The position numbers and the translations under genes were made by a program. The notes beneath the pieces were generated by a model, which saw only the letters and a program-made list of their open reading frames with translations, made no database searches and had not been told where the DNA came from. A stretch of 64,000 nucleotides of DNA, taken from contig CP136068.1 in the NCBI GenBank assembly GCA_032622095.1, positions 120,021,509 through 120,085,508 on the forward strand, written 5' to 3'. Positions within the stretch are counted from its first letter, which is position 1. Each line of letters opens with the position of its first letter. The stretch is from Siphonodentalium dalli. Taxonomy: Eukaryota > Mollusca > Scaphopoda > Gadilida > Siphonodentaliidae. Of this stretch, positions 29,101 through 34,689 are shown piece after piece.

Positions 29101-32100
29101 AAAAGGGGGATAACTCCACCAAAAAATGTCCGACAGACTTCATAATCGCAGGTGTATAGGTTCCCATGGTGTTTGATGTCTGTGCCAAGTTTCACGGAAA
29201 TTGATAAAAAAAACGACTGAGAAAAACTCCGGACAAATTTGTGTCCACGGACGGACGACGGACAGACGACGGACGGACAAGCTGACTCCAGTATACCCCC
29301 CCCCCCCTAACTTCGTTGCGGGGGGTATAATTATTGACATATGTAAGCTAGTGTGAGTGTGACAATTGAACATTCTTTACATCAAACAACATATCATACT
29401 GTCTATCTTTAGAATCATCTGACTGTTTGTGTCTCAATAAAAAATTCATACACAATAGAGTTGCATGACCAATAATTATACCCTCACTTGTTGTTGAGAT
29501 TTCGTTTGTAGATCCTGTTGGCTGCCTAACTTAGTCACTGAAATTAATAATGAGGCAACAGTTAGGTAAGATAAACACAAGCCTTGAAATAGTGTGACTG
29601 TCATTTGCAGAATGAGGTCCCAAAAGGGTGAATTTAGTGAAGCCATCCTGCACAGCGGGCTGGCATCACCAAAATCACCCTCCGGGGACCTCATTCTGCT
29701 TAGGACTCAACTGCTATGGGAGACCTAGGATCAGTTCCCCAGTTGAAGTTAGTGATGTTTACCAATTAGTCACCTTGATTATGCTTTATATCTTCTGCAA
29801 ATTAGGGGATATAGAAACTGAACAGAAGGGAAAAAGTAACTGTAGACAATGTTAATTCGAGACCATAGATACTTCCCAGAAGATGAGACCTAAGCAAAAT
29901 GAGATCCCCCAGAGGGTGAATTTAGTGATGCTAGCCTGCTGTGCAGGGTAGCGTCACTAAATTAACCCTCTGGAGAACTCATTCTACAAATGACAGACAC
30001 ACGATTTCAAGGCTTGGGCAACAGCTAGACCAGACAAACAAAATAGTTTGTTTCACAGGGAATATTTATATCAAAGTGATGAAGTCGAGGGAAGCATATA
30101 TTTTTATTTATTATTTATTTCATAGACGCTGCATAGAATTGACATGAATGTAAACAAATTTAAAATAAGTGAACTGACAATGTTTTGTGCCACCAGCAAC
30201 AACACTTAGATGAAACTATTAAAATTTGCAACCTATTTCTATATCCAACCAAATTCTTGCATGAAATATTCCAAATCAACCTTCACCCAACATCTAATCT
30301 TTGTAATCAATAATCCTCTTTAATTACCGTAGATGTTCCAAATTTTGGCTTAAGTTAAGGGATAATTTACTAATATTAGATATATGCAGTTGGTTGCATG
30401 GAATGAGATCTTCCTCCAATAGATATAATGGTCCTGCAGCATTTAGAATCTTATAAATTATCAAACATGCTGGACGAAATCAGCTGTAAAAATATTCTAA
30501 ACTCTTACTCATGACCATCAGCAGTACATGTATTTTCATGGCAATCACTGATGAATCAAATATGATTATTAGGAATTTCCATGATACAAGATATTTTCAC
30601 CATTGAATTGTTACTGTACATGTATGTGACCTTATTTGTCTATTTTCATTTGTTCTGTTTGGACCCAATAAAATAGGCTGTATCTGAGTTTTGGATCCAA
30701 TTCATTCAATTGTTTAATGAATAAATTTATTTAAAGGCCCACAAAATTTTCGAACCCCCAGATCACATTATATAAAATACTAGCTGATATGCCTGACTTC
30801 GTCCGGGCAGACCGAAACATGACTATATGAGCGTATATGAGCAAGGTCAAGGTCAGGGACACTGTCGCATGTGAAATTGGACCCGCCCATATTGTTCCCG
30901 GGATCCTACTACCAAACTTGAGTCAGATCGGTCGAGATCCAGCAACAAGCCTATATGTGCATATATGAGCGAGGTCAAGGGCACAGTCACACGTGAAATT
31001 GGATCCACACATGTTGTTCCCCGTATCAAAGTAGGCCTACATACCGAATTTGAGTTGGATCTGTCGAGCAGTTTTCAAGTCTATAACACACACACACACG
31101 CACACACACACACACACACACACAGACAGAAGTTCCAAAATATATAGTAGATATGCCATATTATATACCATTTGAAAAAGGAAGCTCCAAAACATTGTAC
31201 TATCAACTTATCCGGTGTAATAAACTGTGAACATGTTGTTTTTGTTAAGGTACCAACGTGTTTTCTGTACTGCAAAGTCTATTATTTTCAATGGAAGGGA
31301 AATAACACTATATCTTAGCTTGAACTCTGTTGCATTCTGGTAGCCAAAACGGGGGAAATGTTTTTATGATTTAAGCTATTTTCTATTACTCAGACATTCC
31401 AAATGGTAATGAATTATAGTATTTTAATCATATTTTATGTCATAGATTGTTATTAAAACCATATATCAAGGCACTATAAAATTGGGGACTCGAAAATTAA
31501 ATAGGCCTTTAACCCTTTACCCAACAGAACGGCCCTGTGCCAATGCATTCTCTTATATATGCGAGTCGACCATAGGTCGCCTCGCATATATAAGAGAATG
31601 CATTGGCTTAACACATATTAAAAATGATAAAATTGTCAAAGAATGCAGAAAAATATTATAAAAAATGTTAAAAAATGTAAGAAAAAATTATAAAATTGTT
31701 AAATAATGTAAGAAAAAATGGTAAAAAGTGTTAAAAAAGATTTTTTTTTAGGCCAATGCATTCTCTTATATATGCGAGTCGACCATAGGAGACCATAAGA
31801 GAATGCATTGGCACAGGGCATAACTGTAACCATCACAATGTGGTCAATGAACCGGTTCCAATGATATCCATATTTGTATGGTGTTATTGAGACAGAACGA
31901 AGATATCTTAGGCTGTTGAAGCTTTATTTGGGCGTTTTTGGCCGATTTGTTGGGTAAAGGGTTAAACAAAAATCAATATAAAACAGAAACAAGCACATAC
32001 TAGTAATAGTAACATAACTTTAACACCTCCCATAGATTAGACTCACAAGATAGCTTTAACGACTCAGCTCTGATCATATACTCATTAGATTTGTCTAGTA

Positions 32101-33110
32101 TGTTGGAAATCCTCGAGCCACCTTGAGACGCAGATAACAAGGCTTGAGCAGCCTCCTGCAAAAATAGAAGAACAATTCAATTGAATTCTATTTTAACCCT
32201 TTACCCAATAAACCGGCCAAAACCGGCCAAATAAAGCTTCAACAGCCTAAAATATCTTGGGTCTGTCTCAATAAAACCATACAAATATGGATATCATTGG
32301 AACCGGCTCATCGACCACATTGTGATGGTTATAGTTATGCCCTGTGCCAATGCATTCTCTTATATATGCGAGTCGACCATAGGTCGCCTCGCATATATAA
32401 GAGAATACATTGGTCGACTCGCATATATAAGAGAATGCATTGGCACAGGGCCCTTCTGTTGGGTAAAGGGTTAAAGGCAGACATGTAATGTCCAGAATTT
32501 TGTTTAACAATCATTCACATACTGAAAATGATCCAAATAAACGCAACTAAAATATATGATTTTTAATTTTACACCAGGGCTTTGTCTCGCTAACAATAGT
32601 AACTCAAATGTTCAAAATAGTCAGGGATGCGGGAGCTAGAGATGGAAACTACCTCACTTACCCTCTGCCAAGGTGGGAACAAATGGTGCATAAAGGCAAT
32701 TATGTTAACAGCAATAAAAGTTGTGTAATGTTCAGAAAGCTAGATATGAATTGTTGCTCGTAAAAGACTTGAAATAAGTGTTCGATCAGGAAAAATGTTG
32801 GTTTTTTTTTGGGGAATTTATGCTTTTCATCTGAACAAAAAATTTGCCTTTTTCTGGAAGATGTGCCCGCTACAGCTTTACTTGTAGGTTGGTTGCTTGT
32901 GGCTTCCCTGAAAACAGTAAGCTTGAGAATGGGTCCCCTCTTTAGAATATCAAAGATGACACAAAGTGTACTCACAGTATAATAGAATATGGCTGTTTGG
33001 AAATCTGAGCTCTGGTCATACTGCACAGCTTTCTGAGCCAGTGTGACGGCATCCCTTTCAAGTAATGTCACATCTGCTCCATAATTATTGCTATGGTCTG
33101 GATACGACAT
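1973..33110 (-). CDS. CAPN7: Calpain-7, 5' ten exons (gene runs off the left edge)
   Basis: Calpain-7 is a cytosolic, non-classical calpain whose N-terminal MIT domains bind ESCRT-III proteins (CHMP1, IST1); it is linked to late endosomal sorting and abscission. Coding exons read on the minus strand: 33110-32976, 32155-32047, 20716-20600, 18490-18420, 13741-13532, 11544-11458, 7551-7425, 6370-6285, 3841-3748, 2119-1973. All have GT donors and AG acceptors, and phases match at every junction except exon 2 to 3. About 394 residues are visible: MIT 1, MIT 2, linker, and the start of the CysPc domain with SDCSF around residue 290, as in the human enzyme. The landmarks [49 protein letters not shown] and [17 protein letters not shown] match calpain-7 closely. 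The catalytic His and Asn and the C-terminal domains lie beyond position 1. Family assignment is very secure. Confidence 0.95.
2196..2506 (+). mobile_element. tRNA-derived SINE, Meta-SINE-like, with 12-bp TSD
   Basis: The head GGGGCCTCGGTGGCTCAATC has a box A match (TGGCTCAATCGG near 2208) and box B GGTTCTAATCC at 2269-2279. The tail contains GCTGAAAGCGACATTAAACC followed by ATCA repeats, resembling the conserved end of mollusc Meta-type SINEs (recalled, not searched). The TSD TTAAGCTTTAAA is exact at 2184-2195 and 2507-2518. It lies in CAPN7 intron 9. Confidence 0.88.
2898..3111. mobile_element. Palindromic MITE, family C, copy 1
   Basis: Near-perfect 214-bp palindrome centred near 3004, termini CAGTAATG(C/T)CC, flanked by TA on both sides as for Tc1/mariner/pogo elements. 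Both arms carry GGATTTAGTCGGAAATATGG and its complement. Confidence 0.88.
3225..3540. repeat. Dispersed repeat U, fragment
   Basis: Contains the words CTTGACCTTCCTATTGTGGT and ACCAAATTCCATTTCATTCA, which recur near 4650-4800 and 15285-15535. In the last copy they run into an ACGG-rich microsatellite. Function unknown; probably part of a tandem-core mobile element. Confidence 0.6.
3543..3698. mobile_element. Palindromic MITE, family C, copy 2 (deleted arm)
   Basis: Same TA-flanked CAGTAATGCCC termini as at 2898 but 156 bp: most of the left arm between the AGAATTAT word and the centre is missing, so it folds imperfectly. Confidence 0.85.
3748..3841 (-). CDS. CAPN7: CAPN7 exon 9
   Basis: 94 nt, phase 2 to 0. 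Encodes [20 protein letters not shown] then [11 protein letters not shown], a conserved strand-rich part of protease subdomain PC1. Acceptor TTGCAG before 3841, donor GTATGA at 3747. Confidence 0.93.
4808..5152. mobile_element. TTAA-flanked MITE, piggyBac-like termini
   Basis: Bounded by TTAA with inverted termini TTAACTCTTTGGCGAG and (complement) TTAACCCTTTGGAGAG. Near the left end the 16-bp palindrome ACGACATATATGTCGT occurs twice. It lies in CAPN7 intron 8. Confidence 0.75.
5293..5327. repeat. Heptamer microsatellite (GAATTCA)n
   Basis: Five copies of a 7-bp unit, each with an EcoRI-type GAATTC word. Confidence 0.9.
5395..5825. mobile_element. Composite hairpin MITE A1, hAT-like, 8-bp TSD
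   Basis: Termini CAAGCCTGCAAATAGTGTG and complement; TSD GCCAAGTG exact at 5387-5394 and 5826-5833. Each end holds its own roughly 100-bp hairpin (AGAATGAGGTCCCCAGAGGG... folding on itself), so the element is a palindrome of palindromes. CAPN7 intron 8. Confidence 0.88.
6285..6370 (-). CDS. CAPN7: CAPN7 exon 8 (catalytic cysteine)
   Basis: 86 nt, phase 0 to 2. Encodes [20 protein letters not shown] then RFKRKLIT. The Cys of SDCSF aligns with the nucleophile of calpain-7 (human Cys290). Acceptor TTTCAG before 6370, donor GTAGGA at 6284. The catalytic Cys is intact, so this is not an inactive paralogue at this residue. Confidence 0.93.
6396..6801. mobile_element. Family B foldback repeat, copy 1
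   Basis: Ends in a hairpin (6646-6801) whose arms read CACAGAATAATGCGAGTGTG... and complement, with GGCACTTGTGCCATCGCGGA inside. Other copies at 8085, 12812 and 20908. CAPN7 intron 7, running up against exon 8. Confidence 0.75.
6958..7411. mobile_element. TA-flanked MITE K1 beside CAPN7 exon 7
   Basis: Termini AAGGCCCATTTAATTTTCGA and complement, TA on both sides. Other copies at 38296-38784 and 30732-31511. It ends 7 bp from the GTAGGT donor hexamer of exon 7. Confidence 0.8.
7425..7551 (-). CDS. CAPN7: CAPN7 exon 7
   Basis: 127 nt, phase 2 to 0. Encodes [20 protein letters not shown], then [20 protein letters not shown] and KQ. This leads into the catalytic Cys loop. Acceptor TTGCAG before 7551; donor GTAGGT (7424-7419). 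A TA-flanked MITE ends at 7411, only 7 bp past the donor hexamer. Confidence 0.93.
7625..8084. mobile_element. Composite hairpin MITE A2
   Basis: Same architecture as the element at 5395. Flanks TGTATTAC and AGTATTAC (7 of 8 match) fit an aged 8-bp TSD. It is inserted into a family B repeat in CAPN7 intron 6. Confidence 0.82.
8085..8463. mobile_element. Family B foldback repeat, copy 2
   Basis: Hairpin at 8333-8463 with TGTTAATGGGTTTGTCAATA and its complement. Its left border is interrupted by element A2. Confidence 0.75.
8910..9657. mobile_element. TTAA-flanked element in F
   Basis: Termini TTAACTCTTTCGCTGCCA and complement TTAACTCTTTCGATGCCA, bounded by TTAA on both sides; 748 bp. The near-palindrome CTCGCATAAATGCG occurs twice close to the right end. 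No transposase frame. Confidence 0.8.
9660..10400. repeat. Tandem array, about 170-bp unit with poly-G/poly-C hairpin
   Basis: Four to five copies of AAGTTAATTTCTCGCCATTT... Each contains G(n)AAGATACTCAGGCCTGGGTATCTTCCCC(n) as a hairpin with variable G/C tract length. Confidence 0.85.
10830..11410 (+). mobile_element. Tandem-core repeat element ending in an ACGG-like tract
   Basis: About three degenerate units of roughly 180 bp (GAAATCGGTTCATATTTGTT, AAGTCGGACAGAATTTTCTA) followed by GACGGACGGACGGACAC. The layout resembles bivalve pearl-type non-autonomous Helentrons; this comparison is from memory. CAPN7 intron 6. Confidence 0.6.
11458..11544 (-). CDS. CAPN7: CAPN7 exon 6
   Basis: 87 nt, phase 2 to 2. 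Encodes (R)[18 protein letters not shown] then [10 protein letters not shown](S), matching human RTTSKINGIEYVPFMNVDLR and ERFAYPMPFC. Acceptor TCTAG before 11544, donor GTCTGT at 11457. Confidence 0.93.
12165..12275. mobile_element. Family A left end with a different internal hairpin
   Basis: Has the A terminus (AATAGTGTGTCTGTCATTTG) and start of the hairpin, then diverges. It contains a perfect 16-bp stem with 3-nt loop, GAGATCAATATTAGGC/GAG at 12235-12269. Confidence 0.7.
12812..13081. mobile_element. Family B foldback repeat, copy 3
   Basis: Hairpin 12927-13081, the best preserved arms of the family. It ends 32 bp before element A3. Confidence 0.75.
13113..13519. mobile_element. Composite hairpin MITE A3, at a CAPN7 splice donor
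   Basis: Termini CAAGTCTGCAAATAGTGTG; exact TSD TTATAAAC at 13105-13112 and 13520-13527. The right TSD overlaps positions +5 to +12 of CAPN7 intron 5. Confidence 0.9.
13532..13741 (-). CDS. CAPN7: CAPN7 exon 5 (MIT-to-protease linker)
   Basis: 210 nt, phase 2 in and 2 out. It completes the R of ALDR, continues [13 protein letters not shown], passes through a proline- and aspartate-rich linker of low conservation ([20 protein letters not shown]), and ends YTKEEIEVL(R), the conserved edge of the catalytic region. The donor is GTTTGT at 13531-13526, weaker than the other donors here. A hAT-like MITE begins at intron position +13 and its TSD covers +5 to +12. Confidence 0.93.
13795..15181. mobile_element. 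TTAA-flanked element in CAPN7 intron 4
   Basis: Termini TTAACCCTTCCATGACAGGA and complement TTAACCCTTTCATGATGGGA. Contains inverted modules of CCAATGCATTCTCTTATATA type near both ends. It starts 54 bp from exon 5. A second terminus (15216-15219) suggests a neighbouring partial copy. Confidence 0.65.
15285..15535. repeat. Repeat U copy with ACGG microsatellite
   Basis: Shares ACCAAATTTAATTTCATTTG-type words with the repeat at 3225 and ends in GGACGGACGCACGGACGGAC. Confidence 0.6.
15538..15790. repeat. Minisatellite with alternating 21- and 17-bp units
   Basis: Units ATAAACTCTGATGTAACCATT and ATAAACTCTGATGTATT interleave about a dozen times with small variations. Confidence 0.9.
16153..16285 (+). 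repeat. ACGG microsatellite with terminal hairpin
   Basis: CCACGGACGGACGGACGACG, then AAGCTGACTCCAGTATACC and a GTATACC/GGGGGTATAAT hairpin. The same end occurs at 29217-29335, so this is the 3' end of a repeated element. Confidence 0.7.
16347..16460. repeat. 57-bp direct tandem duplication
   Basis: The word CTTCTATGAGTATAGATACA through GACAATTACAAA occurs twice in a row with two differences. Confidence 0.85.
16500..17300. other. AT-rich stretch of CAPN7 intron 4
   Basis: Two diverged copies of a GATTGTTTTG(T/A)GG-containing sequence; no gene or defined element seen. Confidence 0.4.
17395..17450. mobile_element. Family A right-end fragment
   Basis: Only the outer half-hairpin and the AAATGACAGACATAC terminus remain, next to a short GTACCGG-rich palindrome (17308-17392). 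Confidence 0.65.
17913..18290. mobile_element. Foldback MITE H, TA-flanked
   Basis: Arms TATTAAAGGCACGGATGGCC and complement TATTAAAGACACAGATGGCC, 378 bp, folding over most of its length. Half copies at 27100-27330 and 60740-60880. CAPN7 intron 4. Confidence 0.8.
18420..18490 (-). CDS. CAPN7: CAPN7 exon 4 (end of MIT 2)
   Basis: 71 nt encoding [20 protein letters not shown] then ALD plus two bases. It follows exon 3 in phase 0 and ends in phase 2 at GTGAGA (18419). It matches the last MIT helix (human: VLQNKLKQLARQALDR). A long perfect palindrome lies 46 bp upstream of its acceptor. Confidence 0.9.
18537..18728. mobile_element. TTAA-flanked full palindrome
   Basis: 192 bp, palindromic end to end, from TTAACCCTTTCAGTGCTAAG to its near-exact complement, with centre CATTGATGTATCAATG. 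It is 46 bp upstream of the acceptor of CAPN7 exon 4. Confidence 0.85.
18725..18970. mobile_element. Second TTAA-type element sharing a border
   Basis: Begins TTAACCCTTTCTCTTCTAAA using the right TTAA of the palindrome at 18537 and ends ATAGAAAGGGTAA (degenerate). Contains a hairpin GAAATGTTCAGATAATAAGT and complement (18874-18937). Confidence 0.6.
19690..19900. repeat. Dispersed repeat Q, copy 1
   Basis: Shares CAACCTGGGGAATATAGCAT and CATTTAATTAATATAT words with 61180-61395. Confidence 0.65.
20004..20395. mobile_element. Foldback MITE P1
   Basis: Arms of about 130 bp starting CTTTAA(G/T)G with TATAAAATAATAAATATGA in both. Related to 53621-55380 and a half copy at 59150-59254. CAPN7 intron 3. 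Confidence 0.75.
20600..20716 (-). CDS. CAPN7: CAPN7 exon 3 (MIT 2)
   Basis: 117 nt, 39 residues, phase 0 to 0. It begins [20 protein letters not shown] and ends [12 protein letters not shown], the second MIT domain (human: LDLERAHFLVTQAFDEDE...LYTEAVDLC). Donor GTAAGT at 20599. The preceding in-frame codon is a stop, so the acceptor at AAAG/GTA is well placed. Confidence 0.92.
20908..21075. mobile_element. Family B repeat, truncated copy 4
   Basis: Matches the left part (AACTATAAAATAAAACCATC, GGATTCTAGGATGGGTGGC) and stops inside the first hairpin arm. Confidence 0.65.
21885..22620. repeat. Direct tandem repeats, 3 copies of about 200-300 bp
   Basis: The block CACCAGGGGTCGACCCGGGG ... GAGGCTTGGGGGTCTAACTT occurs three times, highly similar. 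Copy 1 to 2 is about 202 bp apart; copy 3 carries extra flanking sequence that also precedes copy 1. CAPN7 intron 2. Confidence 0.85.
22976..23345. other. Unclassified repeat-like block with GGGGAGC hairpin
   Basis: Contains GGGGAGCATAGCTCCCC (23041-23057, near-perfect palindrome) and a minus-strand open frame without motifs. Probably repeat sequence. Confidence 0.35.
23390..24195 (+). mobile_element. Tandem-core element, about five units
   Basis: Units of about 165 bp with CCCCAAAATGACTCGTTTCC, AAGATGGC(T/C)G and GGCGGCCATGTTTTT, then CACACACGGACACACGGACG and CCATGGCAATAGCTCAAACT. Pearl/Helentron-like layout. Confidence 0.65.
24430..25235 (+). mobile_element. Tandem-core element, related units
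   Basis: Repeated GCTCCCATCTAGAGGTCACC and GTAAAATCCAAGATGGCTGC blocks at about 170-bp spacing, ending TGACGGACAGACGAACACAC. Foldback W is inserted in its tail; the tail resumes at 28153 (GCAAACCCATGGCAATAGAT). Confidence 0.6.
25228..28152. mobile_element. Foldback element W with arms of about 0.7 kb
   Basis: The left arm (about 25228-25905) and right arm (about 27525-28152) are inverted copies with high identity, both containing CAACGTTG/GTTGTGGTGTG words and the same residual open frame ([16 protein letters not shown]). The middle contains half of element H and AT-rich sequence. No transposase seen; TSD unclear. Confidence 0.78.
28535..29335 (+). mobile_element. Tandem-core element with complete end
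   Basis: Three to four units of about 177 bp (AAAATGTAGGAATAAAAGCT, CTAAGTCGAAAAAGGGGGAT, CATAATCGCAGGTGCACA), then GGACGGACGACGGACAGACG and a terminal GTATACCCCC/GGGGGGTATAAT hairpin. CAPN7 intron 2. Confidence 0.72.
29578..30016. mobile_element. Composite hairpin MITE A4
   Basis: Same two-hairpin architecture in the opposite orientation; termini CAAGCCTTGAAATAGTGTG. The word GGCAACAG follows the right end and also lies 16 bp left of the left end, so the TSD may be displaced. CAPN7 intron 2. Confidence 0.82.
30732..31511. mobile_element. MITE K3, interrupted by element L
   Basis: Same termini as K1, in reverse orientation. Split by a 371-bp insertion (30780-31150). Its right end overlaps the TTAA of the element at 31509. 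Confidence 0.8.
30780..31150 (+). mobile_element. Element L, short copy with (CA)n
   Basis: Insertion in K3, defined by comparison with the uninterrupted K1. Starts CTAGCTGATATGCCTGACTT, ends in a (CA)n tract (31086-31126) and ATATAGTAG. Class not established. Confidence 0.7.
31509..31965. mobile_element. TTAA-flanked element D, copy 1
   Basis: TTAACCCTTTACCCAACAGA and complement TTAACCCTTTACCCAACAAA. Contains two hairpins of CCAATGCATTCTCTTATATA type. CAPN7 intron 2. Confidence 0.85.
32047..32155 (-). CDS. CAPN7: CAPN7 exon 2 (rest of MIT 1)
   Basis: Acceptor TGCAG ends at 32156. It encodes [13 protein letters not shown], then [19 protein letters not shown], matching the EAAQALIY...YLERVQALHS region of calpain-7. 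The strong donor GTGAGT (32046-32041) leaves phase 1, which does not fit exon 3 (phase 0). A weaker donor GTGTTA at 32026 would extend the exon to 32027 in phase 0 and join exon 3 directly. So either the weak donor is used or a small exon in intron 2 was missed. Confidence 0.88.
32193..32474. mobile_element. TTAA-flanked element D, copy 2
   Basis: Same termini and modules as the element at 31509, inverted, 282 bp. It is in CAPN7 intron 1, 37 bp upstream of the exon 2 acceptor. Confidence 0.85.
32976..33110 (-). CDS. CAPN7: CAPN7 exon 1 (start codon, MIT 1 first helices)
   Basis: Begins with ATG at 33110 and encodes 45 residues, including [20 protein letters not shown] and TAIFYYT. This is the first helix pair of the MIT domain (human: ALERDAV...AVFYYK). 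It ends in phase 0 at the strong donor GTGAGT (32975-32970). The start is chosen because it is the only ATG upstream of the conserved LERDAV motif in the open frame. Confidence 0.93.
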
Positions 33111-33404
33111 GGCTTATCTATCAGTTCGCAGCTAACCAGTGTCAGCATCAAATGGAGCCACCATCATCGGTGAAAACTGTAATAGAACCAGCATCAGCAC
33201 ATTGTGTTCAAGTCTGACATTTTCAGAATGAGGTCCCCAGAGGGTGAATTTAGTGACGGCAGACTATCGTCACCAAATTCACCCTCTGCAGACCTCATTC
33301 TGAAAATGTCACACTATATCCATTTAATAGTTTATAGTGATGTTGACAGGACGTGACTGCTGTCTGCACTGTCAGGGACAAATCTAGAGAATTCAAATTG
33401 GGAG
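33111..33404 (-). promoter_or_regulatory. Presumed CAPN7 promoter / 5' UTR region
   Basis: About 290 bp between the start codon and a hAT element. It contains a family A hairpin but no clear TATA box. Assigned by position only. Confidence 0.35.
33212..33314. mobile_element. Solo family A hairpin upstream of CAPN7
   Basis: One 103-bp hairpin with arms CATTTTCAGAATGAGGTCCC and complement, about 100 bp upstream of the CAPN7 start codon. It is in the probable promoter or 5' UTR. Confidence 0.75.
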
Positions 33405-34097
33405 CAGTGTTCGCGCTGTCGGTAGCCAAATTAGCCAATGGCTAATCTTTTTCAAATTTGGCTAATAAAAATTTCATTTGGCTAAAATTTTGGCTAAACT
33501 TTTTTTGACCCCAAATGGAGAATGAAAGCATGAATTTTTGGCAAGTGGGTTTTCAATTCTGTGATGTGAACGATCTAGTCCGAAAACATCATAAGTGGGA
33601 ATATGTCGCCGACCATACAAAGGGAAACCCGATCGCGGACAGTACAAAGGGAAACCCGTCACTCTGCACGAAACAGCAAAAATCATTATTTTAAATTTAA
33701 TCCGCTAATCCCCCATTGTCTATCTGGTCACTCACGGGGCTCCTGCACAATGCATGTTTATGATGACATTGTATTTATGACGGTCAAGGTTTATGAGCAC
33801 CAAGTGTAAGACAATAGCTTAATCAGCCAAATGTGAATCACGACAGATATTTTGAGGCTATTTGTCAATACCACCGATACATTCAAAATAAATTAATGTG
33901 TATTTTACCTGTGTCTGTTAGATTTGACATTTTAGTCATTAATTGTGAACCGACCAGAACACGATGATTTAATTTGGCCATAGTTGTTTTGAATTTGGCC
34001 AAAAAACATTTGGCTAAAGTTTTTTTCATTTGGCTAATAAAATTTTCATTTGGCTAAACTTTTGGCTAAAGTTTTTTTCGGTCCAGCGCGAACACTG
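33405..34097. mobile_element. hAT element, non-autonomous, exact 8-bp TSD
   Basis: Termini CAGTGTTCGCGCTG and complement, TSD ATTGGGAG at 33397-33404 and 34098-34105. Iterated TTTGGCTAA words fill both ends. No transposase. It lies about 300 bp upstream of the CAPN7 start codon. Confidence 0.92.
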
Positions 34098-34689
34098 ATT
34101 GGGAGTCAGTTGACTGTAACAATGGCTGAAGCTTAATTAACACCCCAACATCACCCTTCTATGATCCAATAAGTATCATGCAACAAAAGAGCCCATTTAT
34201 AAAACCATTATGGCTGTTGGGACATATGCATACTGGTATACAGGGCTTAAATTCTGTTGGAAGTGAGGATAAACAAAATAGATTAAGACTTTTTGATAAA
34301 TGAAAATAACGAGAGGCCGATCACGATTGGCAGATGTTTAACCCATACCTTGGCAATACCGATTAGCTATTTTAATAAATCCTTACACCAACCTTTTCAT
34401 GAGTGCAAAAGGTTCAACAATTCACACCTTACTATTAGGGTCACAAGTGGAATCAGACTTATTGGGCATCTTGCTCACATAAACACAATAGGAACATGGA
34501 TGTGGCATTCAATTTCAACCTATTAGGTCACGCCAACACAGATATGTCTTATAGAGTGATAAATCTAATTAAGCTCAATCCATAGTCAGAGAGAAGCACC
34601 ATAGCAGTTAAAGACAAAATAGTTAAGATATTAAGTAGATAAACATCATAGCAACTCCAATTATTTGCTTATTACATTGGAATGTGAGA

